NCBI GenBank assembly: GCA_963848375.1
Contig: CAWKDK010000024.1
Span: 1 to 64,000 of the forward strand
DNA: 64,000 nt
Direction of reading: 5' to 3'
Source: JAJPJE01 sp963848375
GTDB lineage: Bacteria; Acidobacteriota; Terriglobia; Terriglobales; Acidobacteriaceae
The notes under the pieces are model-generated. The model searched no databases and was not told where the DNA came from. It worked only from the letters and a program-made list of their open reading frames with translations. A program made the translations under genes and the position numbers. Shown here one piece after another: positions 14,878 through 24,279 of the stretch. Within the stretch, counting starts at the first letter, position 1; every line of letters begins with the position of its first letter.

Positions 14878-17292
14878 TCACCGTATTGCCGGTGCGAAGT
14901 TCTGCTGGCACGTATCCGAGGCCAAACGCAACGTCTGGTATTCCGGTTCGCCTCGAATGCTCTTCAACAGCGGATCTTCTTGCAGCGCTTGCGCGGCACA
15001 ATACTTCCCATCAATCGCGCTCTTGATCAGCTGAATAGCAGCCTTTTTTGCTCGGCAATACGCCAGCAGTGAACCCTCGTAATATCTCATCTCCGGATCG
15101 CGCTGCCCCAGCAGAGTCGGCATCAGCGGCCCGGCCGTCTGCTCGAAATCTCCGGTATTGCCAGGCGCAAGGCACGATTCCAGCGTGCTGCGCAGCCACA
15201 TTGGATTGGGAGAAACATCCCCTGCCGCACGTCTGGCCTCTTCCAGTTTGTTCGCGCGCAACAGCACCGCCGGAAGCACATTGCGCGACCACTCCGAAGT
15301 CGCGTCCAGCCGTAGATAATCCATCGCCCGTTCGGCTTTCCCTGCTTCGAAGAATGGGAACGCGCACGATCGGAAACCGTAGTTCCCGGGATCAAGTCCC
15401 AGCGCGACGTCGCATTCCTTCTGCGCTCGGTCCAGCAACCCCGCATATCGCAGCACATAAGACAGCGTAAAGTGCGCCTGCGCGCTGTCCGGTCTGCGCC
15501 GTAGTAAATCTGTCGCCTCACGATACCCTGTACCCAAATCTCCGCTCTCCACGTTGTTGCGAACCAGCTTCGCCGCCGCCGCGATGAAATTCGGATCCAG
15601 CGCCACCGCTTTGGCATAGGCCTCACCTGCTTTGTGGAACATCGCATCGCCGCCATTAGCGTAGGCCGCGTCGTAGTAATAACGCATGCCCAGTGCATCC
15701 CATGCCGGAGCGTACTTTGGATCCAGGCTCACTGAGCGTTCCAGCGTTGCGATCGCCTGCCGGTTTGGTCCGGGATCATGAGGAATTCCCGCGCTCCGCA
15801 AATAGAGATCGTAGGCCTCGCGGTTTCGTGGCTGTGTCCCTGTCTCAAGTCCTGCGGGACCCGACGTCAACGCTGGCAGCAGTCCCTGCCGTATACGAGC
15901 CGAGAGCTGTCTTTGCATCGCGATCAAATCGCCTGCCGGAACGCTGGTCGTCCCTTGCCATAGCATGCGGTTGGAGAACACCTCAATTGCCTGCAACGTA
16001 ACAATCAGGTTCTCACCCTGTTGCACGAAATGCCCCGTCACCACCATCCCCGCGTGCAGCGCCTTCCCGGCTTTTTGCGGATCCACTTTCGTGCTCGCAA
16101 ATTGTCCCGTAGATGTTCCTGGCCTTACTTCCAGCGCGGGAGCATACGTCAACGCAGTTGCCACTTCATCTGCAATCGCGAATCGTAAGTAATCATTCGC
16201 CGGATCCCCGCTGACATTCTGAAACGGAAGCACTGCAACCGCATGGCTTGAAACCGAACTCACGCTCCGGGTTCGCCTGAACCACAACAGCGTGCTCAGA
16301 AACAGGAGCATGCCTACGAAGACAATGGCGCCGACGATTACATAAGTATGCTTCAGGCTGCGTATCCGAAATACTTTTCGAGGTGGACGCTCACCTCCAA
16401 CGGCAGCTTCTACTTCCTGAGCTGGCTCGCGCTTGAGTTTTCGCAGATCTTCACGCAGCTCCGCCGCCGACGAATATCGTAGGTCGATATCCTTTTCCAT
16501 CGCTCGCGCGATCACCACCTCTAGCTCCGGCGTAATATCTGGATTCAACGTGCGCGGAGAGACTGGCCTCTCTCGCAGAATCGCCGCTCTCGTTGCCACT
16601 CCCGTTTTGCTGGCGAACGGGCGCTGCCCAGTGGTCATTTCGTAGAGAACCACTCCCAATGAGAACAAATCGGAGCGCGCGTCTACATCTCCTCCGCTCG
16701 CCTGCTCTGGCGACATATAGAACGCCGTGCCGGGAATAAATCCGTCCGAGGTGATCGCCGCTTGCACCGTACCCGACGACTCGCTCTCACTGGCCGATCT
16801 TCGCCGCGCTATTTCCGGCTGGTGTTCCACTTTCGCCAGGCCAAAGTCCAGAATCTTCGCCTGTCCCCGATCCGTTACGAAAATATTGCCGGGCTTCAGA
16901 TCGCGGTGAATGATGCCTTGTTTGTGCGCTGCGTCCAGCGCATCCGACAATTGGAATCCAATATCTACAACCTGATCGCCCGGTAACGGCCCCTCCTTCA
17001 GAAGGTCCATCAGGGTCTTGCCTTCCAGGAACTCCATCGCCATAAATGGACGGCCGTCGTCATCGCCGATGTCATACACGGTGCAGATGGAGGGATGATT
17101 CAACAGCGATGTCGCACGCGCCTCGCGGGTAAATCGTTCGAGCGCGCCCGGATCTTTGGCCAGATCTTCTGGAAGGAATTTCAGGGCTACACAACGTCCC
17201 AGGCGAATGTCCTCCGCCTTGTACACCACACCCATGCCGCCGCGCCCAAGTTCCTCGAGGATTCGATAGTGGGAAACGGTCTGGCCGATCAC
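14878..17292 (-). CDS. Ser/Thr kinase with TolB-like and TPR C-terminus
   Basis: 804 residues from GTG 17292, chosen because AAAGGGAG lies just upstream and family members begin M-I-G-Q-T. The kinase domain (~7-275) is complete: GRGGMGVVYKAE P-loop, VALKF Lys, HRDLKPGN catalytic loop, DFGLAK and a MSPEQASG activation segment. After a juxtamembrane stretch there is one membrane span (VIVGAIVFVGMLLFLSTLLW, ~315-335), then a TolB/adenylate-cyclase-type domain (AVLPFQNVSGDPANDYLRF) and TPR repeats to the end. This is a common acidobacterial signalling design: a cytoplasmic kinase coupled to an extracytoplasmic sensor. Substrates unknown. Confidence 0.92.
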   Translation of the reverse strand: MIGQTVSHYRILEELGRGGMGVVYKAEDIRLGRCVALKFLPEDLAKDPGALERFTREARATSLLNHPSICTVYDIGDDDGRPFMAMEFLEGKTLMDLLKEGPLPGDQVVDIGFQLSDALDAAHKQGIIHRDLKPGNIFVTDRGQAKILDFGLAKVEHQPEIARRRSASESESSGTVQAAITSDGFIPGTAFYMSPEQASGGDVDARSDLFSLGVVLYEMTTGQRPFASKTGVATRAAILRERPVSPRTLNPDITPELEVVIARAMEKDIDLRYSSAAELREDLRKLKREPAQEVEAAVGGERPPRKVFRIRSLKHTYVIVGAIVFVGMLLFLSTLLWFRRTRSVSSVSSHAVAVLPFQNVSGDPANDYLRFAIADEVATALTYAPALEVRPGTSTGQFASTKVDPQKAGKALHAGMVVTGHFVQQGENLIVTLQAIEVFSNRMLWQGTTSVPAGDLIAMQRQLSARIRQGLLPALTSGPAGLETGTQPRNREAYDLYLRSAGIPHDPGPNRQAIATLERSVSLDPKYAPAWDALGMRYYYDAAYANGGDAMFHKAGEAYAKAVALDPNFIAAAAKLVRNNVESGDLGTGYREATDLLRRRPDSAQAHFTLSYVLRYAGLLDRAQKECDVALGLDPGNYGFRSCAFPFFEAGKAERAMDYLRLDATSEWSRNVLPAVLLRANKLEEARRAAGDVSPNPMWLRSTLESCLAPGNTGDFEQTAGPLMPTLLGQRDPEMRYYEGSLLAYCRAKKAAIQLIKSAIDGKYCAAQALQEDPLLKSIRGEPEYQTLRLASDTCQQNFAPAIR

Positions 17293-17470
17293 GGCAAGAA
17301 CTCCCTTTTGGCAGCAGCGCACGAGATTGCGGTGCCAGGAACGCCAAACTTCTGCATGTTAGAACCGCATTCCCGACCCGTCAAACCACCAGAGGGAGGA
17401 CAGCCATAGGGCCCGACTCACTCCTGGCCTTGACGAATATTCCACCCGCGCACTAGTCAGCTATACCGCC

Positions 17471-18433
17471 CTATTTCGGAGAACCGATCCACGAGTACTG
17501 CCATGCGACTTGCACGTTCTGGTAATTGCCGCCAAAACGGATATAAGTTCCGTTGCTGTAAGCAATCTTGATTGATTGATGTTTCGTGATCGGCAGAGAC
17601 ACAGTTCCTCCTATCCGCGAACTGGTCTGTCTTGTCTCTAGATTTCTTATCCCGTTAAGCGCGGTTACGCCGCCCCACCAGAAATTTCCGTCCAGGGATG
17701 CCCACGCCCTCGCTTTGAAGTCATGGCTCAAGTGCCCCTCGAAACTACCGATAGGCTCTTCCGTTTGCGGTTCAGGTGTCGGAATGCTGTAGGACGCCGT
17801 ATTAGTCGTGTAGAACCACACCCCGCCATAGCCATCCAGCAACCAGTGTCGCCATCGTCGCGAATAACCAAGCTCCGGCTTGAACGCCCACCGATTGATT
17901 CCCCAGTTGACGATTCGATTCGGATCGTACTGTCCCGTTGGAGCCACAATCTTCAGACTGGCGCCGATGATCGTCTTCTGTTTCCACTTCACGAACTCCT
18001 TCGGAGCCATCGCAGGTCCGCCCTTCAGGTTCACCGAGAAGCGCGCACTAAGATCGAGCAACCCGGAACGATATACCGACACGTTCTGACCCAGAACGTC
18101 GCCAGTAAATGTCCCCACGCCATAAGGAAGTGAAACGGTAACGTTTGCTGATCGGCCGAAGAAACTCAGTGAATGGTAGTAGCTGAAGACTGGAACACTG
18201 TACGTGCCAGTCGCCCCGGTGACTGGCACCGTCCCGTTGAAATCAAACCCTCCGCTATAGAACGACCAGGTCAGCGTAACCGCATTCGCATGCAACGGGG
18301 TTATGACATAGGCTCTTGGAGCAAGATCCTGAGCTGCGGCCAGCGACATCCAGCAGAGACACAAACATAAAAGGAGCGCGAGCCTGTACCAAAGACTCAT
18401 TGAGGACTTCGGTGAACAGCTCATTGGGATCAT
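17471..18433 (-). CDS. Outer-membrane protein, MetA/phenol-transporter-like
   Basis: 320 residues with a signal peptide (LALLLCLCLCWMSLAAAQ). The mature part is built of amphipathic beta strands rich in aromatic and Gly residues (LPYGVGTFTGD…, …LGYSRRWRHWLLDGYGGVWF…, …IKIAYSNGTYIRFGGNY) and ends …VQVAWQYSWIG. This matches the MetA-pathway/phenol-degradation outer-membrane family (beta barrel, transport or unknown). Start is uncertain: in-frame ATGs at 18433, 18424 and 18400, the last closest to the signal core. No linked catabolic genes are present, so the substrate is unknown. Confidence 0.7.
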   Translation of the reverse strand: MIPMSCSPKSSMSLWYRLALLLCLCLCWMSLAAAQDLAPRAYVITPLHANAVTLTWSFYSGGFDFNGTVPVTGATGTYSVPVFSYYHSLSFFGRSANVTVSLPYGVGTFTGDVLGQNVSVYRSGLLDLSARFSVNLKGGPAMAPKEFVKWKQKTIIGASLKIVAPTGQYDPNRIVNWGINRWAFKPELGYSRRWRHWLLDGYGGVWFYTTNTASYSIPTPEPQTEEPIGSFEGHLSHDFKARAWASLDGNFWWGGVTALNGIRNLETRQTSSRIGGTVSLPITKHQSIKIAYSNGTYIRFGGNYQNVQVAWQYSWIGSPK

Positions 18434-18733
18434 TAGGGTCCGATGTCTTCTCAGTTACGTGCGGGATTTAGTTACATGCAGGATCAACAATGAGGCGGCG
18501 CCTTCTTACCAATCGGGAGCAGCCGGTAGGCGGAGCTCTGGAATTCGAGAGATCCTAGCGAAGCTAGATTTCAATATCTTCAAGAACGTTGCACACCGGA
18601 CAGCAGCAACAATCTTTTCGGAGCACTGTCTAAGGACCCTCGCCGCTGGCGCTTCGCCATCACCGTGAACCGCTGCTCTTAGAATCTCCGTCGATATTGA
18701 CGTTCGTGTCGCCCAAAGTTTATTCGTGTGTTC

Positions 18734-19441
18734 ATGCGATTTGGGCCTCTGGAAATAAGGCGTACCAGACACGATCCTCCCTTCCCCTTGGATTACGACG
18801 AAAGTATCGTCGGGACAATTCAGGCTGTCCGTCCATACACCATGACCAGTCCGGATCGCGTGTTCGGCTTGTGCAAGGCGGTCGAGTATATCGTCAAGGC
18901 AGGAATTCAAGGAGATATGCTGGAATGTGGCTCGTGCAGTGGAGGGAGCATGATGGCCGTGGCTCTCACTCTCCTCCGCCTCGGCGACACTACTCGCAAG
19001 CTCTACCTGTACGACACCTTCGAGGGAATGCCAGCTCCCACTGCCAACGACGTTGATCTGTTCGGAGACACCGCTCAGTCCATGATGGACAACGCTGGCG
19101 GCCCATTTCTCAAAGTTGACTTGGAAACGACGCGCCGGAATATGAGCCAGACGGGATATCCGCCGAACCGTATTTTTCTAGTACCCGGCAGAGTCGAGGA
19201 AACCATTCCGACTTCATCTCCCGAGCGAATTGCTCTTTTGCGGCTGGATACCGACTGGTATGACTCCACGCGACATGAACTTGTGCATCTCTTCCCGCGT
19301 CTTAGTCGCGGAGGAGTATTGATCATCGACGATTACGGCCATTGGCAAGGCGCTCGCAAGGCTACCGACGAATACTTCTCCGATAAACCGATCCTGTTGA
19401 ATCGAATGGATTACACGGGCAGGATGGCCGTCAAGATGTAA
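18734..19441 (+). CDS. TylF/MycF-family O-methyltransferase
   Basis: 235 residues. It contains the SAM-binding motif of the TylF family (GDMLECGSCSGGSMMAVAL), the lid/metal region (YDTFEGMPAP) and metal-binding acidic residues in LLRLDTDWYDST and VLIIDDYGHWQGARKA. The family methylates hydroxyls of macrolide sugars and of many uncharacterised small molecules with SAM and Mg2+. A GTG at 18728 is also possible. No biosynthetic cluster surrounds it, so the acceptor is unknown. The 300-bp spacer upstream, between divergent genes, should hold promoters for both. Confidence 0.85.
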   Translation: MRFGPLEIRRTRHDPPFPLDYDESIVGTIQAVRPYTMTSPDRVFGLCKAVEYIVKAGIQGDMLECGSCSGGSMMAVALTLLRLGDTTRKLYLYDTFEGMPAPTANDVDLFGDTAQSMMDNAGGPFLKVDLETTRRNMSQTGYPPNRIFLVPGRVEETIPTSSPERIALLRLDTDWYDSTRHELVHLFPRLSRGGVLIIDDYGHWQGARKATDEYFSDKPILLNRMDYTGRMAVKM

Positions 19442-19616
19442 CGCACACTGGTGATTTACTCGGCAGCCGCTCGGCTTCGCGCCCGCAGGCCCTGCCAATT
19501 TCGGCGTAACTCCAAAGTAAACACGTATGCCAGTGCAACTCGCCCCAATTTGCGAGATAGTAGTTGCACCGTAAATGGGAGTAGTGTGCAGTTTGGGTTC
19601 GGGTGAAAGCCCTCTT

Positions 19617-20021
19617 ATGGACAAATACTCTTACGCCTCGGGCAACGACGTCGAAACCGCGAACAAAGCCTTCAAAGAACAAGTCTCGGGCCAGGTGCGT
19701 CGTACTACCGCCGAACTCAAGAAGCTCGAACAATTGCTCTCCGCAGGTATCGTCGATCGCCGCGTCCTCACCGACTTTCGTGATGCCGTGAACCGCGTCC
19801 GCAATACTAGCTGGAACGTCGAATGCTGGCTTGAGTCCACCCAGAAGGGTGAGCCCATGGCAGCCATGCTTTTACAGGAGCGCGTTCGCCTGGCGACTCA
19901 ACTGAATTCGCAGCTTGCTCCCGACCTCCACGCCGAGGGTGCGCAAATTGATGTGCCTACTCTTCAGAAACTGAAGGCTTCCCTCGAAGCCCTCCTCCAG
20001 GAGCTCTCGGCAACGGTTTAG
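19617..20021 (+). CDS. Conserved-looking helical protein of unknown function
   Basis: 134 residues from ATG 19617 (the longer frame from 19575 lacks coding character). Almost all helix: VRRTTAELKKLEQLLSAGIV, then RVLTDFRDAVNRVRNTSWNV, a QERVRLATQL segment and a C-terminal LQKLKASLEALLQELS coil. No signal peptide or membrane span. It is followed by another unknown gene and a phosphatidyltransferase. Function unknown. Confidence 0.6.
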   Translation: MDKYSYASGNDVETANKAFKEQVSGQVRRTTAELKKLEQLLSAGIVDRRVLTDFRDAVNRVRNTSWNVECWLESTQKGEPMAAMLLQERVRLATQLNSQLAPDLHAEGAQIDVPTLQKLKASLEALLQELSATV

Positions 20022-20078
20022 GCCCGCAGTTCCGGTTCTCCTTGCAAACTTGTCCAGCCCCGCCGAAAATCAAGGATT

Positions 20079-20441
20079 ATGCATGCCAATCCAAATGGAT
20101 CTGGGTTCTCCCCTTTTGTTCCGGGTTGCGCCGTTCTTATCACCTTGCACAATCCTCGCGAGAAGTTCTGGGGTGCATTGCTGGAACTGAGCGGAGCGGG
20201 CATCGTCATTCGCGGCATCGATCTCAATTCCTTCGACGATTTCGCCGCCATGGCCAAGGCCGGCGAGCCGCTTTCCACCGCAACCGTCTTCTTCCCGTTA
20301 CTGCGGGTGGAAAAGGTAGAACTCGATACTGAAAATGGATCCATCCCATCCCTCGCCGAGCAGTTCTCCGCAAAGGCCGGAATTCCTGCCGAAGAGATCT
20401 TCGGATTCGCCGGCTCTTCCGGATGGAGGGAGAGCGAGTGA
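20079..20441 (+). CDS. Unknown protein overlapping the phosphatidyltransferase
   Basis: 120 residues: a beta-rich core (FVPGCAVLITLHNPREKFWG, GIVIRGIDLNSFDDFAAMAK) and a helical end (LAEQFSAKAGIPAEEIFGFA). Its last codons overlap the GTG start of the next gene (20438), so the two are translationally coupled. No family recognised; the coupling suggests an accessory role near phospholipid synthesis, which is inference only. Confidence 0.65.
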   Translation: MHANPNGSGFSPFVPGCAVLITLHNPREKFWGALLELSGAGIVIRGIDLNSFDDFAAMAKAGEPLSTATVFFPLLRVEKVELDTENGSIPSLAEQFSAKAGIPAEEIFGFAGSSGWRESE

Positions 20442-21016
20442 TCTCTCAATTCCGTACAGTCGCCAATCAGCTCACGCTGCTGCGACTCATCTTCATTCCC
20501 TTTGTCATCATTAATGTTCTGGACCAGAACTACGGATGGGCTCTGCTGCTCTTTATCGCTGCCGGACTCAGCGACGCGCTCGACGGTGTGCTTGCGCGCT
20601 GGCTCGAACAACAAACCCTGCTCGGCCAATATCTCGATCCGATCGCCGACAAACTCCTGCTGAGCAGCCTGTTTCTCGTTCTCTCGTTCATGCACGATGT
20701 CCCGTGGAAGTTCACGGTCATCGTTTTCAGCCGCGACATCAGTATCCTCGCGATCTCAGCCGTGCTCTATGCCACCACCGACTTGCGTAATTTCTCTCCC
20801 AGCATCTTTGGGAAAATGAACACCGTCGCCCAGGTCGGCACAGTATTCTGTATTTTGCTCGGACATGTCATCGAATCGCGCATCGTAGCCGCCGCTCGAG
20901 TCCTCGGCCTCTGGCTCACCTTTGGATTCACCATTCTCTCGGCACTGCACTACATCATCCTGGTGAACCAGCGTCTGCGTGCTCTCAGCCAGCCAAAAGC
21001 GGCTTCCGCCCCCTGA
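20438..21016 (+). CDS. pgsA: CDP-alcohol phosphatidyltransferase
   Basis: 192 residues from GTG 20438, preceded by GGAGGGAG. It carries the CDP-alcohol phosphotransferase signature D-x2-D-G-x2-A-R-x8-G-x3-D-x3-D (SDALDGVLARWLEQQ…GQYLDPIADK) and about five membrane spans. These enzymes move a phosphatidyl group from CDP-diacylglycerol to an alcohol such as glycerol 3-phosphate (PgsA) at the inner membrane. PgsA or a cardiolipin/inositol variant cannot be separated from sequence alone, so the symbol is tentative. Confidence 0.85.
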   Translation: MISQFRTVANQLTLLRLIFIPFVIINVLDQNYGWALLLFIAAGLSDALDGVLARWLEQQTLLGQYLDPIADKLLLSSLFLVLSFMHDVPWKFTVIVFSRDISILAISAVLYATTDLRNFSPSIFGKMNTVAQVGTVFCILLGHVIESRIVAAARVLGLWLTFGFTILSALHYIILVNQRLRALSQPKAASAP

Positions 21017-21062
21017 TCGTTGCGTCAGCCCCTCAGTTGCCGAGTGAAACCGCAATGAGATC

Positions 21063-21120
21063 GCTTCTGCCTTCTGACTTCTGCTTCTGACTACTGGCTA
21101 CTGACTACTGCTTCTGACTT
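21063..21120. repeat. Stuttering intergenic sequence (CTTCTGACT type)
   Basis: Near-repeats of the words CTTCTGACT and CTACTGACT fill the spacer between two convergent genes. It resembles the stutter elements in the ribosomal cluster (see 36606-36697) but uses another word and lacks a clear complementary arm. Confidence 0.6.
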
Positions 21121-21448
21121 ACTGCCCTTTCATCTTCTCGCTCACCTGTTTTGCCAGCTTCGCGATCTCGTCCGCTTTCTTGATCACCTCAACCGAGAGC
21201 ATTGCATCGGGATTCACCCCATCGACCGATTTCTTCAGCTCCTGTGAGAGCTGCGCCAATCGCTCCGTGTCCGACTTCAGGCTGTCCAGACGCTTTTTCG
21301 CCTGGTCCCTGTAAATCTGTTCATGCAAGCGCTTAATTGCTGGATTGAGTCGATCCCCGCCACCATCCTGCATCGGCTGTTGTGGGGTTTCTGCAGTGGC
21401 AATTCCCAGCAGAACACACGTCACCATCAACAAAATGATTTTCCGCAT
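21119..21448 (-). CDS. Exported coiled-coil protein
   Basis: 109 residues with a signal peptide (MRKIILLMVTCVLLGIATA). The mature part is highly charged helix (RLHEQIYRDQAKKRLDSLKS…, …VIKKADEIAKLAKQVSEKMK), probably a periplasmic coiled coil. No cysteine for lipidation. Function unknown. Confidence 0.7.
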   Translation of the reverse strand: MRKIILLMVTCVLLGIATAETPQQPMQDGGGDRLNPAIKRLHEQIYRDQAKKRLDSLKSDTERLAQLSQELKKSVDGVNPDAMLSVEVIKKADEIAKLAKQVSEKMKGQ

Positions 21449-21717
21449 GACCTACTCCCGTTTCGCCTGGTGAAAACTTAACTACTTCCCTGCTCTTTGC
21501 GCGCCTGCGTTATTCAGGTTACTCAACTTCCCTCATAAGCCAAGTTGTACTCCACCAGCTTACAACCCGCCACAGCTCTGGAAGCCTCGGCAACTTGGAT
21601 TTTCAGAACCGCGGAATCTCGCACCAGAGATTCAAGACCGGTCTGACCGGCAACCCTCTCCCGTTGACTGGCACCCAATCGTGAAGACAACAGTAGTTCT
21701 GTCATGAGAGGTGACTG

Positions 21718-21870
21718 ATGCTATGGTTCGTTTTTCTCGTCCTGCTGGTGCTTTGGATGTTGGGGCTGGCGGGAACCTACCAGATCGGCGCCTGGCTGTG
21801 GTTACTGCTGGTAGCGGCCGTAATCGTGCTCATCGTTCAGTTGGCCACGGGGCGACGTGTTGCACCTTGA
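21718..21870 (+). CDS. Tiny lmo0937-type membrane protein
   Basis: 50 residues: MLWFVFLVLLVLWMLGLAGT, a short turn, then a second span (WLWLLLVAAVIVLIVQLATG). The layout (MLW… start, two spans, about 50 residues) matches the lmo0937 family of small membrane proteins of unknown function. AGAGG lies 7-8 bases before ATG 21718. It ends 6 bp before the convergent galT. Confidence 0.75.
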   Translation: MLWFVFLVLLVLWMLGLAGTYQIGAWLWLLLVAAVIVLIVQLATGRRVAP

Positions 21871-21876
21871 CGCTCG

Positions 21877-22917
21877 TTACCGAACCGACACCGGCTGCGC
21901 TGCACTGACATTCGCCTCGCGCAGGAATCGCGCCGCTTCCTCCGGCGGCGTGGGATTAATATAAAACCCCGTTCCCCATTCAAATCCCGCCGTCTTCGTC
22001 AGCTTCGGCATGAATTCAATGTGCCAGTGATAATGATCGTTCTGCGGATCCTGTAGCGGAGAAGTATGCAGCACCAGGTTATAGGAAGGATTGTCCAGCA
22101 CCAGGTCCGCCTTCGTCAGCAGGGTCTTGATCGCCTTCGCCAGATTCTCATACATCCCCGACGAGGAATTCTCGAATGACGACTCATGCCGCTTCGGCAA
22201 AATCCACGTCTCGAACGGAAACCGCGGAGCATACGGCGCAATCGTCAGGAAGTCCGCATTCTCTGCCACCACGCGCGTTCCCACTTCCGATTCCTGCCGC
22301 ACGATGTCGCAAAACACGCAGCGCTCTTTGTAAATGAAATACTGCTTCGCGCCTTCCAGTTCCTCTAGAACATGCTTCGGAAGAATCGGCAGCGCAATTA
22401 GCTGCGAGTGCGGATGCTCCAGCGACGCTCCCGCCGGCTCGCCATGATTCTTGAAAATCAAGATGTACTTGAAGCGCCGATCTTTGCGCAGATCGATAAT
22501 GCGATCTCGGAACGCCCACAACACATCTTCAATTCGCTTCTCCGGCAACTGCTCTAGCGACGCATTGTGATCGGGCGTCTCGATGATCACCTCGTGCGCG
22601 CCAATGCCATTCATCCTGTCGAACATGCCGTCAGCCTGGCGGTTCAAGCTACCTTCGATCCCCAGTGCCGGAAACTTGTTCGGCACCACGCGCACCGTCC
22701 AGCCCGCTGTATCGCGCGCCGCCGGGCCGCCACCGTTGTTATTCGGACGATAAGCCAAAATCTCCGGAGGCGTCTTCGCTTCATTGCCGTAGCAGAACGG
22801 GCAGAAGCCGCCCCGAATCTCATTCTTCTCGCGCGCGAAATCTGTGGGACGCTTGGCGCGATCCGTAGAAATAATGACCCAACGTCCGACAATGGGATCT
22901 TTTCGAAGCTCAGGCAA
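21877..22917 (-). CDS. galT: Galactose-1-phosphate uridylyltransferase
   Basis: 346 residues. It converts UDP-glucose and galactose 1-phosphate to UDP-galactose and glucose 1-phosphate (Leloir pathway, cytoplasm). The start motif ELRKDPIVGRWVIISTDRAK, a zinc pair CPFC (near 39) and CVFC (near 198), and the active-site H-P-H in SLEHPHSQLIALP are present, with the second histidine triad-like region near NDHYHWHIEFMPKL. The start is TTG 22917, supported by GAGGAG about 9 bases upstream. No other gal genes nearby. Confidence 0.93.
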   Translation of the reverse strand: MPELRKDPIVGRWVIISTDRAKRPTDFAREKNEIRGGFCPFCYGNEAKTPPEILAYRPNNNGGGPAARDTAGWTVRVVPNKFPALGIEGSLNRQADGMFDRMNGIGAHEVIIETPDHNASLEQLPEKRIEDVLWAFRDRIIDLRKDRRFKYILIFKNHGEPAGASLEHPHSQLIALPILPKHVLEELEGAKQYFIYKERCVFCDIVRQESEVGTRVVAENADFLTIAPYAPRFPFETWILPKRHESSFENSSSGMYENLAKAIKTLLTKADLVLDNPSYNLVLHTSPLQDPQNDHYHWHIEFMPKLTKTAGFEWGTGFYINPTPPEEAARFLREANVSAAQPVSVR

Positions 22918-22943
22918 GGGACAACTCCTCAGAACCTTCTATA

Positions 22944-23381
22944 TTACGTCAACCGGAAGGCATCCTTGAAAACGGTGATCGCCGGCCGCTTTTCGTCCTC
23001 GCAGTAAACGCTCACGATGTCAAAACGAACGTTCGGCCTGCCTTCCACCCGGCGCATGTATTCGCGCGCCACCCGCGCAATAGCCTTTCTCTTATCTCTA
23101 TCGACGGATGCCTCCGCGGGCTTCACTGCGTGGCTGCTGCGCGTCTTCACTTCTACGAAACAAAGCGTATCGCCATCCCACGCAATCAGGTCGATCTCGC
23201 CACTTTTGTTGCGCGCACGATAATTTCGCGCGACGAACGTATATCCCATCTGTCGCAGATGGAAATACGCGATCTCTTCGCCGGCCTGACCGGTTCGCTG
23301 ATGCTCAGGCTTTTCATCCTGCTTGGCAGGAATCAGCGAATCGAAGGCGTGCAACGCTTTTTGCAGAAGCCGGCCAGCCAT
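22944..23381 (-). CDS. yraN: YraN/UPF0102 nuclease-fold protein
   Basis: 145 residues. The UPF0102 core is present: GQAGEEIAYFHLRQMGYTFV, then the PD-(D/E)xK-like catalytic strand GEIDLIAWDGDTLCFVEVKT. The family is widespread and resembles Holliday-junction resolvase nucleases, but its role is unsettled. Located just upstream of galT on the same strand, 26 bp apart, probably co-transcribed. Confidence 0.9.
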   Translation of the reverse strand: MAGRLLQKALHAFDSLIPAKQDEKPEHQRTGQAGEEIAYFHLRQMGYTFVARNYRARNKSGEIDLIAWDGDTLCFVEVKTRSSHAVKPAEASVDRDKRKAIARVAREYMRRVEGRPNVRFDIVSVYCEDEKRPAITVFKDAFRLT

Positions 23382-23596
23382 AAGCGGCGAGTCTATCGAA
23401 ATTGCACGCCCATCGCACGGACGCCCATCACAAAGGTTGTCGTGCTGAATCCCTGCCGAAAGCAGCCTCTAGCGCAAAGATGGGATCATCGGTCAGCCGG
23501 TGGGTACGATTCGCCACGAATTCGTGCCCAATAAGAAGAGGCATTGCCGCCGACGTGGAGTCTATCGGTCCAGCAGGTTCAATTGAGGAGGCAACC

Positions 23597-24196
23597 ATGA
23601 ACAGAGTACTCCCGGCACTCGCGCTTATTCTGGCCGCCCTTGGCCCTACAATACCCGCAACAGCGCAGACTGCCGCCGCTGACCACACGGCTGCAAGTTA
23701 TGACATGAAGGCGCAGGCACTACAAGATCTTCAGAACGTACAAAAGAAGTTCGTGGACCTTGCCAATGCGCTTCCCGCCGAAAAATTCACGTGGCGCCCC
23801 TCTCCCGACTCGCGCTCCTTTGCTGAGGTTTTTCTTCATGTCGCCGGCGAACGCTACGGGATCCTCGGTCTCATGGGAGCAGAGGGCCCCGCTGGATTCG
23901 ACGCAAAAACACTGGAAAAATCAACGACGGATAAGAGTCAAATCGTCTCCGAGTTGAACAAATCCTGGGAGTTCACTCAGAAAACAATCAATGGGATGAG
24001 CAACGCCGACTTTGCAAGGTTACTGCCAAAACTCGGTCCCCAGGCGAACGCAGGCGATGTCGTCTACATCTTGGTCGCCGACGCGCACGAACATCTGGGA
24101 CAGGCTGTCGCCTATTCTCGGGAAAACGGCATCGTCCCACCATGGACAGCGCACGCGCAAAATCAGGCGGCTGCAAAGGAAGCCGGGCGGAAGTAA
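23597..24196 (+). CDS. Exported DinB-family protein
   Basis: 199 residues from ATG 23597, with GAGGAG 6 bases upstream. A signal peptide (RVLPALALILAALGPTIPATA) precedes a DinB-like four-helix domain (FVDLANALPAEKFTWRPSPD, SFAEVFLHVAGERYGI, VVYILVADAHEHLGQAVAYS). Three histidines (HVAGE, DAHEH) are placed as the DinB metal ligands. DinB-like proteins include thiol-dependent transferases and many unknowns; exported versions are frequent in acidobacteria. Substrate unknown. Confidence 0.85.
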   Translation: MNRVLPALALILAALGPTIPATAQTAAADHTAASYDMKAQALQDLQNVQKKFVDLANALPAEKFTWRPSPDSRSFAEVFLHVAGERYGILGLMGAEGPAGFDAKTLEKSTTDKSQIVSELNKSWEFTQKTINGMSNADFARLLPKLGPQANAGDVVYILVADAHEHLGQAVAYSRENGIVPPWTAHAQNQAAAKEAGRK

Positions 24197-24226
24197 AAGG
24201 CGACTCGGCCGCCCTCTCTATCGCCC

Positions 24227-24266
24227 AAAAAAGCCCACACGGCTCCTTCCCAGCTGTGTAGGCTTT
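24227..24266. terminator. Bidirectional Rho-independent terminator
   Basis: AAAAGCC-C-ACAC-G-GCT (24229-24243) pairs with AGC-T-GTGT-A-GGCTTTT (24252-24266), flanked by an A-run on the left and a T-run on the right. It separates the convergent DinB and aminotransferase genes and can serve both. Confidence 0.85.
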
Positions 24267-24279
24267 TCGTGAAACGGTT

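Noticed and set aside
21523..21705. 60-codon minus-strand frame between two small genes
   Set aside because: No recognised motif and weak start context; coding cannot be supported, though the region is otherwise empty.
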